A DNA stretch of 64,000 nt from Alliaria petiolata (taxonomy: Eukaryota > Streptophyta > Magnoliopsida > Brassicales > Brassicaceae): NCBI GenBank assembly GCA_020283515.1, contig JAHZTW010000001.1, positions 373,965,549 through 374,029,548 of the forward strand, read 5' to 3'. A model generated the notes under the pieces. That model ran no database searches. It saw only the letters and a program-made list of their open reading frames with translations, and was not told where the DNA came from. Numbering within the stretch: the first letter of the stretch is position 1; each line of letters opens with the position of its first letter. Below, in pieces: positions 54,811 to 64,000 of the stretch. The position numbers and the translations under genes are program-made.

Positions 54811-54952
54811 TGATATATCATGGTTTTTACCGGTTTTTGACCATGATATAAATCCTTTTTATAGAGTCTTTTGGTCTTTTTAGAATCATATTAGAGTCTT
54901 TGCAGGTTCAGGTACGTTTTGAGCATAATTGGAGATTTTGAAGCATTTTGGA
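54811..54952 (+). repeat. Family-2 3' LTR, first about 142 bp only
   Basis: TGATATATCATGG with the terminal hairpin, collinear with 44862-45003, then an abrupt switch near 54952 to inverted family-1 LTR sequence. The rest of the LTR and target duplication are missing. Confidence 0.8.
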
Positions 54953-55212
54953 TGTTGAGCTACTAATCAATATTATCAAATGACTAAAACGTATCTAAGG
55001 ATGGGGTTATCAATCTAAGGTGTTCCAAGATTCAATCTTTGATGTCAATCAACAATAATATATGCTAATCCCTAAGCTTAGAACTCAAAAGCTAGACTAA
55101 TCAACTCTCATGTCACTAATCCCTTCAATAATCATCCTAATCAAGATCAAATTCTCATTTGTGAAAAGGAAGCTAACAAGCATGATGATTCAGTTCTAAA
55201 ATGTTAATAAAC
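54953..55212 (-). repeat. Inverted family-1 LTR fragment leading into the array
   Basis: Collinear with 7880-8137 (element 1m 3' LTR) and, inverted, with the U5 part of 25894-27446. It runs without a break into the first 444-bp unit, so the array grew from this LTR. Confidence 0.8.
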
Positions 55213-58200
55213 ACCCTAGACAATCACTCTCATGATATAGGAATGTAAATCCCTTATTTAGTTGGTTGGGGAATTTCATCAAACACCTTGTGGGTGAGAA
55301 ATTCCCTAAGGCCAAGTTTTAGCTTGATCATGGCTAAACTAGCATTTAGAACACTCAACAAGGAGGTAAATGAGAAGATCTAACCCTAGACATCAAGATT
55401 ACCCTTTAAACACCCTAGATCTAACCCATCCTTAGATCCTAATGAAACTACTCACTAATCATGATTAGACCCTCAAATCATAAGAAAGAAATGGAGATAA
55501 ACATGATTAGAGAGATAGAGAATGAAAGATTAATAAAGACAATGACTAAATTGCATAAACTCAAATTAAAGTCTTACAAAATCACTTATAAACCAAAAGG
55601 GAAGGTTTTCTAAACAAGAACAAAATATTAAAAGATAGATTAGGAAATTTTAGGTCACCCTAGACAATCACTCTCATGATATAGGAATGTAAATCCCTTA
55701 TTTAGTTGGTTGGGGAATTTCATCAAACACCTTGTGGGTGAGAAATTCCCTAAGGCCAAGTTTTAGCTTGATCATGGCTAAACTAGCATTTAGAACACTC
55801 AACAAGGAGGTAAATGAGAAGATCTAACCCTAGACATCAAGATTACCCTTTAAACACCCTAGATCTAACCCATCCTTAGATCCTAATGAAACTACTCACT
55901 AATCATGATTAGACCCTCAAATCATAAGAAAGAAATGGAGATAAACATGATTAGAGAGATAGAGAATGAAAGATTAATAAAGACAATGACTAAATTGCAT
56001 AAACTCAAATTAAAGTCTTACAAAATCACTTATAAACCAAAAGGGAAGGTTTTCTAAACAAGAACAAAATATTAAAAGATAGATTAGGAAATTTTAGGTC
56101 ACCCTAGACAATCACTCTCATGATATAGGAATGTAAATCCCTTATTTAGTTGGTTGGGGAATTTCATCAAACACCTTGTGGGTGAGAAATTCCCTAAGGC
56201 CAAGTTTTAGCTTGATCATGGCTAAACTAGCATTTAGAACACTCAACAAGGAGGTAAATGAGAAGATCTAACCCTAGACATCAAGATTACCCTTTAAACA
56301 CCCTAGATCTAACCCATCCTTAGATCCTAATGAAACTACTCACTAATCATGATTAGACCCTCAAATCATAAGAAAGAAATGGAGATAAACATGATTAGAG
56401 AGATAGAGAATGAAAGATTAATAAAGACAATGACTAAATTGCATAAACTCAAATTAAAGTCTTACAAAATCACTTATAAACCAAAAGGGAAGGTTTTCTA
56501 AACAAGAACAAAATATTAAAAGATAGATTAGGAAATTTTAGGTCACCCTAGACAATCACTCTCATGATATAGGAATGTAAATCCCTTATTTAGTTGGTTG
56601 GGGAATTTCATCAAACACCTTGTGGGTGAGAAATTCCCTAAGGCCAAGTTTTAGCTTGATCATGGCTAAACTAGCATTTAGAACACTCAACAAGGAGGTA
56701 AATGAGAAGATCTAACCCTAGACATCAAGATTACCCTTTAAACACCCTAGATCTAACCCATCCTTAGATCCTAATGAAACTACTCACTAATCATGATTAG
56801 ACCCTCAAATCATAAGAAAGAAATGGAGATAAACATGATTAGAGAGATAGAGAATGAAAGATTAATAAAGACAATGACTAAATTGCATAAACTCAAATTA
56901 AAGTCTTACAAAATCACTTATAAACCAAAAGGGAAGGTTTTCTAAACAAGAACAAAATATTAAAAGATAGATTAGGAAATTTTAGGTCACCCTAGACAAT
57001 CACTCTCATGATATAGGAATGTAAATCCCTTATTTAGTTGGTTGGGGAATTTCATCAAACACCTTGTGGGTGAGAAATTCCCTAAGGCCAAGTTTTAGCT
57101 TGATCATGGCTAAACTAGCATTTAGAACACTCAACAAGGAGGTAAATGAGAAGATCTAACCCTAGACATCAAGATTACCCTTTAAACACCCTAGATCTAA
57201 CCCATCCTTAGATCCTAATGAAACTACTCACTAATCATGATTAGACCCTCAAATCATAAGAAAGAAATGGAGATAAACATGATTAGAGAGATAGAGAATG
57301 AAAGATTAATAAAGACAATGACTAAATTGCATAAACTCAAATTAAAGTCTTACAAAATCACTTATAAACCAAAAGGGAAGGTTTTCTAAACAAGAACAAA
57401 ATATTAAAAGATAGATTAGGAAATTTTAGGTCACCCTAGACAATCACTCTCATGATATAGGAATGTAAATCCCTTATTTAGTTGGTTGGGGAATTTCATC
57501 AAACACCTTGTGGGTGAGAAATTCCCTAAGGCCAAGTTTTAGCTTGATCATGGCTAAACTAGCATTTAGAACACTCAACAAGGAGGTAAATGAGAAGATC
57601 TAACCCTAGACATCAAGATTACCCTTTAAACACCCTAGATCTAACCCATCCTTAGATCCTAATGAAACTACTCACTAATCATGATTAGACCCTCAAATCA
57701 TAAGAAAGAAATGGAGATAAACATGATTAGAGAGATAGAGAATGAAAGATTAATAAAGACAATGACTAAATTGCATAAACTCAAATTAAAGTCTTACAAA
57801 ATCACTTATAAACCAAAAGGGAAGGTTTTCTAAACAAGAACAAAATATTAAAAGATAGATTAGGAAATTTTAGGTCACCCTAGACAATCACTCTCATGAT
57901 ATAGGAATGTAAATCCCTTATTTAGTTGGTTGGGGAATTTCATCAAACACCTTGTGGGTGAGAAATTCCCTAAGGCCAAGTTTTAGCTTGATCATGGCTA
58001 AACTAGCATTTAGAACACTCAACAAGGAGGTAAATGAGAAGATCTAACCCTAGACATCAAGATTACCCTTTAAACACCCTAGATCTAACCCATCCTTAGA
58101 TCCTAATGAAACTACTCACTAATCATGATTAGACCCTCAAATCATAAGAAAGAAATGGAGATAAACATGATTAGAGAGATAGAGAATGAAAGATTAATAA

Positions 58201-61200
58201 AGACAATGACTAAATTGCATAAACTCAAATTAAAGTCTTACAAAATCACTTATAAACCAAAAGGGAAGGTTTTCTAAACAAGAACAAAATATTAAAAGAT
58301 AGATTAGGAAATTTTAGGTCACCCTAGACAATCACTCTCATGATATAGGAATGTAAATCCCTTATTTAGTTGGTTGGGGAATTTCATCAAACACCTTGTG
58401 GGTGAGAAATTCCCTAAGGCCAAGTTTTAGCTTGATCATGGCTAAACTAGCATTTAGAACACTCAACAAGGAGGTAAATGAGAAGATCTAACCCTAGACA
58501 TCAAGATTACCCTTTAAACACCCTAGATCTAACCCATCCTTAGATCCTAATGAAACTACTCACTAATCATGATTAGACCCTCAAATCATAAGAAAGAAAT
58601 GGAGATAAACATGATTAGAGAGATAGAGAATGAAAGATTAATAAAGACAATGACTAAATTGCATAAACTCAAATTAAAGTCTTACAAAATCACTTATAAA
58701 CCAAAAGGGAAGGTTTTCTAAACAAGAACAAAATATTAAAAGATAGATTAGGAAATTTTAGGTCACCCTAGACAATCACTCTCATGATATAGGAATGTAA
58801 ATCCCTTATTTAGTTGGTTGGGGAATTTCATCAAACACCTTGTGGGTGAGAAATTCCCTAAGGCCAAGTTTTAGCTTGATCATGGCTAAACTAGCATTTA
58901 GAACACTCAACAAGGAGGTAAATGAGAAGATCTAACCCTAGACATCAAGATTACCCTTTAAACACCCTAGATCTAACCCATCCTTAGATCCTAATGAAAC
59001 TACTCACTAATCATGATTAGACCCTCAAATCATAAGAAAGAAATGGAGATAAACATGATTAGAGAGATAGAGAATGAAAGATTAATAAAGACAATGACTA
59101 AATTGCATAAACTCAAATTAAAGTCTTACAAAATCACTTATAAACCAAAAGGGAAGGTTTTCTAAACAAGAACAAAATATTAAAAGATAGATTAGGAAAT
59201 TTTAGGTCACCCTAGACAATCACTCTCATGATATAGGAATGTAAATCCCTTATTTAGTTGGTTGGGGAATTTCATCAAACACCTTGTGGGTGAGAAATTC
59301 CCTAAGGCCAAGTTTTAGCTTGATCATGGCTAAACTAGCATTTAGAACACTCAACAAGGAGGTAAATGAGAAGATCTAACCCTAGACATCAAGATTACCC
59401 TTTAAACACCCTAGATCTAACCCATCCTTAGATCCTAATGAAACTACTCACTAATCATGATTAGACCCTCAAATCATAAGAAAGAAATGGAGATAAACAT
59501 GATTAGAGAGATAGAGAATGAAAGATTAATAAAGACAATGACTAAATTGCATAAACTCAAATTAAAGTCTTACAAAATCACTTATAAACCAAAAGGGAAG
59601 GTTTTCTAAACAAGAACAAAATATTAAAAGATAGATTAGGAAATTTTAGGTCACCCTAGACAATCACTCTCATGATATAGGAATGTAAATCCCTTATTTA
59701 GTTGGTTGGGGAATTTCATCAAACACCTTGTGGGTGAGAAATTCCCTAAGGCCAAGTTTTAGCTTGATCATGGCTAAACTAGCATTTAGAACACTCAACA
59801 AGGAGGTAAATGAGAAGATCTAACCCTAGACATCAAGATTACCCTTTAAACACCCTAGATCTAACCCATCCTTAGATCCTAATGAAACTACTCACTAATC
59901 ATGATTAGACCCTCAAATCATAAGAAAGAAATGGAGATAAACATGATTAGAGAGATAGAGAATGAAAGATTAATAAAGACAATGACTAAATTGCATAAAC
60001 TCAAATTAAAGTCTTACAAAATCACTTATAAACCAAAAGGGAAGGTTTTCTAAACAAGAACAAAATATTAAAAGATAGATTAGGAAATTTTAGGTCACCC
60101 TAGACAATCACTCTCATGATATAGGAATGTAAATCCCTTATTTAGTTGGTTGGGGAATTTCATCAAACACCTTGTGGGTGAGAAATTCCCTAAGGCCAAG
60201 TTTTAGCTTGATCATGGCTAAACTAGCATTTAGAACACTCAACAAGGAGGTAAATGAGAAGATCTAACCCTAGACATCAAGATTACCCTTTAAACACCCT
60301 AGATCTAACCCATCCTTAGATCCTAATGAAACTACTCACTAATCATGATTAGACCCTCAAATCATAAGAAAGAAATGGAGATAAACATGATTAGAGAGAT
60401 AGAGAATGAAAGATTAATAAAGACAATGACTAAATTGCATAAACTCAAATTAAAGTCTTACAAAATCACTTATAAACCAAAAGGGAAGGTTTTCTAAACA
60501 AGAACAAAATATTAAAAGATAGATTAGGAAATTTTAGGTCACCCTAGACAATCACTCTCATGATATAGGAATGTAAATCCCTTATTTAGTTGGTTGGGGA
60601 ATTTCATCAAACACCTTGTGGGTGAGAAATTCCCTAAGGCCAAGTTTTAGCTTGATCATGGCTAAACTAGCATTTAGAACACTCAACAAGGAGGTAAATG
60701 AGAAGATCTAACCCTAGACATCAAGATTACCCTTTAAACACCCTAGATCTAACCCATCCTTAGATCCTAATGAAACTACTCACTAATCATGATTAGACCC
60801 TCAAATCATAAGAAAGAAATGGAGATAAACATGATTAGAGAGATAGAGAATGAAAGATTAATAAAGACAATGACTAAATTGCATAAACTCAAATTAAAGT
60901 CTTACAAAATCACTTATAAACCAAAAGGGAAGGTTTTCTAAACAAGAACAAAATATTAAAAGATAGATTAGGAAATTTTAGGTCACCCTAGACAATCACT
61001 CTCATGATATAGGAATGTAAATCCCTTATTTAGTTGGTTGGGGAATTTCATCAAACACCTTGTGGGTGAGAAATTCCCTAAGGCCAAGTTTTAGCTTGAT
61101 CATGGCTAAACTAGCATTTAGAACACTCAACAAGGAGGTAAATGAGAAGATCTAACCCTAGACATCAAGATTACCCTTTAAACACCCTAGATCTAACCCA

Positions 61201-61463
61201 TCCTTAGATCCTAATGAAACTACTCACTAATCATGATTAGACCCTCAAATCATAAGAAAGAAATGGAGATAAACATGATTAGAGAGATAGAGAATGAAAG
61301 ATTAATAAAGACAATGACTAAATTGCATAAACTCAAATTAAAGTCTTACAAAATCACTTATAAACCAAAAGGGAAGGTTTTCTAAACAAGAACAAAATAT
61401 TAAAAGATAGATTAGGAAATTTTAGGTCACCCTAGACAATCACTCTCATGATATAGGAATGTA
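55213..61463 (-). repeat. 444-bp tandem array, 14 copies plus 35 bp, derived from family-1 LTR
   Basis: Units start with ACCCTAGACAATCAC at 55213, 55657, 56101 and every 444 bp to 61429. I saw no difference between units. In element sense each unit starts at GACCTAAAATTT just after the LTR TATA box and covers the first 444 bases of the transcribed R-U5 part; TATA and signature array are excluded. The unit junction joins GGTC to ACCCTAG with CA shared between the parental sequences. No ORF, and it is not a CRISPR array. Ends at the N at 61464. Confidence 0.95.
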
Positions 61464-62081
61464 NTCCATATCCGATCCAAACACAAATCACATTTTGAAA
61501 TGTCTTTTTATAATATACTTTTCCCAAGATATACTTTAGGCTTTTGCATTGACCCAACCCTATCCGTATCCGATCCAAATTAATTTCAACGGGTAAGGAT
61601 AAAGATTAGATAAGTAGCCGTGATACTCAAATTACCCGTTTGAAATATTTTTTAAAAAAAATCTACTATTATTTACAAGTTTATGCAATTACTCAAATTT
61701 TTAACTATCCAATTTTTCCAAAAAGTATCTAAAATCTCAAAACTTTATCAAAATATTCCCAATATCATCCAAATTCTTTTTTTTTTTTAGATTAGCAGGA
61801 GGTTCTGGGCGGAGTAATCCTCCCAAACCCGAGACCAGAGTATGTAATAACATCAAAAATTATTCGAATACCGAATCCCTTTCTGGTATCTAACTACTCT
61901 TACCCGACCTGTTTCCGGTATTAATAGACCATTTACCTCAAATGAACTAGCCTAGGTGTGTGTAGGTTTCATTTGAAAAGAAAGAAACATACACAAAGTA
62001 AACGCAAACTGATGTCACACCTATATCATATCAGACAAGCCACTGATGTCAACCAAAATAAACAGAGAAGACTTTAATTAC
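61464..62081. other. Non-array sequence beyond the join; no gene
   Basis: After the N at 61464 the sequence is unrelated to the array. CCGTATCCGATCC/TATCCGATCC words (61465-61620) and a T-run with GGGCGGAGTAATCCTCCC (61780-61830) suggest DNA-transposon or SINE-like debris. 61930-62081 would be intron of the lipoxygenase gene if the minus-strand gene continued leftward. Confidence 0.4.
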
Positions 62082-62371
62082 CTTATTGGAGAAGAAAACT
62101 CGGTCTTTGGTATAGTTTTTAGCAGGGTAGACCCAAGAGTTGCAGACGTAATGGACTTTGCCATGGACTGGAACGTCTTCAAGCGTCAAACTTTTGAGAT
62201 AAAACTCACTAAAATGGCTGTTTCTGATCAAGAATGCTCCAGGGTAACCAAAATCTTTGTCGTAATCGAACGTGACCTTAAAGGCTGATTCGCCCGCGGT
62301 TAACGAAGTGATCGTGGTGATCCAATCCTCCAAGTGAGCAGCCTTCCCTAGTTTACCATTCGAGCCGTTTT
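62082..62371 (-). CDS. 9-lipoxygenase-like gene, one internal exon (PLAT/LH2 domain)
   Basis: A 290-bp exon with acceptor TTTTTTTCGCAG on its 5' side (62372-62373) and donor AATAAG|GTAATT on its 3' side (62080-62081). The translation includes EDWITTITSLTAGESAFKVT, GYPGAFLIRNSHFSEFYLKS and LTLEDVP..GKVHYVCNSWVYPAKNY, the second half of the PLAT/LH2 beta-barrel of plant 9-lipoxygenases such as Arabidopsis LOX1/LOX5. The enzyme oxygenates linoleic and linolenic acid in oxylipin synthesis; the PLAT domain assists membrane or substrate access. The reading frame is unbroken. The first exon would lie to the right and is not found up to 64000. The next exon should lie a few hundred bases left but is not seen before the array. 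So this is either a split gene with a TE-filled intron or a truncated relic. Confidence 0.85.
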
Positions 62372-64000
62372 CTGCGAAAAAAAATTAACCAAAAAATAAA
62401 TAAATAACAGAAAGTTGCCATGGCTCTATATTAGCATGTACTATTGAGTTGGTTTAAGTCTCGGTTGAGTCCGGTTGAGTCCGGTTTAATGTATTTGTGC
62501 ATTAATGATCTTGGTACATTGTTTATTTACATTTTACAAATTGGCTTTAAATAGTGACCATTAAAAAACAATAGAAATGAGTAGGAAAATAATAAAAGAA
62601 TAGAAATTATTATTATTGTTTCTTCCTAAATTTGATAAGTAATATTTTTGGTGTATAGTTCCCTATTTTAATAAAAAAGAATAATGTGTACAAAATATTA
62701 CTTATGAATGGTATAAATTTTAAAGAATAAAAATGAATTTAATGTTTCCCTTCATTACTTTGGTGGTTACCAGATAGAGGAGCGGAACATATATTAAACC
62801 GGACACAGGTTAATAGGCTCTAATCAGAACTTGTCTAATTTATTTATTTTTATTTTTTTGAACTAAATTTTTTCTAATTTAGTTTTTCATTTGCGGAAGA
62901 AGATGAAAATTAATATTTGTCCATATGTGAATACATTTGGCCAAAGAATATTTGATCAATAATTAAACAAAAAGGAATATTTGGCCATACGTGAACACAT
63001 CCAAAGTACAACTTGAAATTATTTAATGTTTTTCTAGAAAGAAAAATGCAACTAATGTATCTAATATTCTTAAGAAACTGTGGTTGTTTTTTTTTTTGAA
63101 CTTGACATTGGCTGCTTTGGAGGAAGACAATACAAATTAAATTATCTGACATGTACGAATAGTATTCATGGAAAATATTTAATTTATTAAATATTAAACT
63201 ATATATTGAATAAATTAAACACATACATCTCAAATAGGAAAAGTAAATCGTTTATTTTTGTCAAAAAAAAGAAAGAAAGTAAATCGTTAATTTTCTGAAT
63301 TAAAGCCATAATGGAATAATCAGATTAACAAAGTGGAGTGTAGCCCTTTTTATAAAAAAGAAAAAAAAATCACAAAGTGGAGTGTAACAGTAAATATTCC
63401 GGAAAAACCTAAAAAACAAAAGATTCTCTTTAAGGGACACTGGTCACAACACACTCATGCTATGGAAGATGAGAAACAGAGCATTTTTCAAGACAAAATT
63501 ACCTTTTTGCTTCAATATGGATATATCTCGTTAAATTAACATTGAAACTATTAGCATCTGAGAGACACAAAACAGCGAAGTAAAAATTTGATATGATACA
63601 GATATTTTGGTAGTTATATAAACATTTTTTGTAAATTAAACTTATTAAATTTAAAAAATAAATCCAAAATGATGGAAAAAAATTAATTTCTTTTGTTTTT
63701 TTTGTTGCTAAATAATTAATTTAATTTCTTTTGTTGATTGGAAAATATTAGAGGAAGCTAAAACAACATTTGGTAAGACAAAAAGAGTATCTGGCTTATC
63801 GTCTTTTCAGAGAGAATACTGTTTTGGCCTTTTAGAAGTAAAGAAAAAGCCAAAATTATTCCAAACTTCTTGCTGAAGAAGTTTCCATATATCAAACAAA
63901 CTATTTTCTTTACGGGGGAAAAAAAAATTAAGAAAAATATGATCTCCTGAATATATCCAAAAAATGGTCTCAGTTTTAATTTTGTTTTTTCTTCAACTAA
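62372..64000 (-). other. Probable lipoxygenase intron 1 or upstream DNA; no exon found
   Basis: AT-rich with long T- and A-runs and no ORF I can support. TTTGGCCA(A/T)A(A/C)G-type words repeat near 62936 and 62982. I looked on the minus strand for a LOX first exon (an N-terminal start followed by a LVSSDV-type end) and did not find it. Confidence 0.4.

Larger units (their letters stand above)
44862..54952 (+). mobile_element. Family-2 Athila-like element(s), gag-protease only, one and a half units
   Basis: 5' LTR 44862-46058, PBS, gag-protease (46747-49982), linker and 3' part to 50872, then after a single N a second run of gag (from its middle), protease, linker, 3' part and the first 142 bp of a 3' LTR (54811-54952). 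No RT, integrase or ORF1. Whether there are truly two units or one element written twice cannot be decided here, because of the joins at 46208, 50873 and 52791. Confidence 0.8.

Noticed and set aside
55213..61463. CRISPR-like or gene-cluster reading of the 444-bp array
   Set aside because: Units are contiguous, identical, without spacers, and derive from an LTR; eukaryotic context.
62046..62288. Plus-strand ORF over the lipoxygenase exon
   Set aside because: Antisense shadow; the minus-strand frame has clear PLAT-domain sequence and splice sites.
63333..63539. Plus-strand 68-residue ORF near the right edge
   Set aside because: Lys-rich from A-runs, no homology recognised, opposite strand to the lipoxygenase exon.

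Overview
Organism and setting. The window is plant nuclear DNA, AT-rich and packed with transposable elements. The LTR elements are Athila-like Ty3/gypsy elements primed by tRNA-Asp, and the only non-TE gene trace is a lipoxygenase exon. This points to a Brassicaceae (Arabidopsis-relative) pericentromeric or TE-rich region. I found no intact host gene and no intact transposon ORF. Family names (1m, 1p, 2, 3, 4) are mine.

Layout. 1-1062 is the right end of a CACTA-type element. 1063-1853 holds a degraded LTR-retroelement remnant. 1854-about 5600 is a dead MuDR/VANDAL-like element with a transposase pseudogene on the minus strand. 5600-7640 is AT-rich DNA without a recognisable gene. 7641-25893 is element 1m, an Athila-like element on the minus strand; its 3' LTR is split by element 4 (9075-19077, minus strand, flanked by TGGAT). 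25894-44861 is element 1p, a plus-strand relative of 1m inserted into the gag of 1m. Its gag is split by a family-2 LTR (27971-28761), a 738-base assembly gap and element 3 (about 29500-37181); the 5' LTR of element 3 carries a 1739-bp solo LTR of another family with a GATTG target duplication. 44862-54952 is family 2, inserted in the 3' LTR of 1p and present as one and a half gag-protease units with an apparently duplicated or mis-assembled middle. 54953-61463 is an inverted piece of family-1 LTR that turns into 14 indistinguishable copies of a 444-bp unit. 62082-62371 is one exon of a 9-lipoxygenase-like gene on the minus strand.

How the parts relate. Families 1, 2 and 4 encode Gag and an aspartic protease; families 1 and 4 also encode an ATHILA ORF-1-type protein behind a predicted 5'-UTR intron. 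No reverse transcriptase, RNase H or integrase is visible in any of them, so all would depend on a helper. Each family carries its own CG-containing palindromic motif, repeated upstream of the LTR TATA box and again downstream of the coding region before ORF1 or the 3' non-coding part. This paired, family-specific signature is the most interesting pattern here. It parallels the CAGTATTAC array beside the MULE pseudogene, which resembles the recognition motif reported for VANDAL21 anti-silencing proteins.

Assembly caution. Six single-N joins occur. Four (19154, 42307, 46208, 52791) are flanked by apparently exact direct repeats of 117, 89, 562 and 117 bp, which look like unmerged contig overlaps. 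Copy-number conclusions around 44.8-54.9 kb and at the array edge should be treated carefully.
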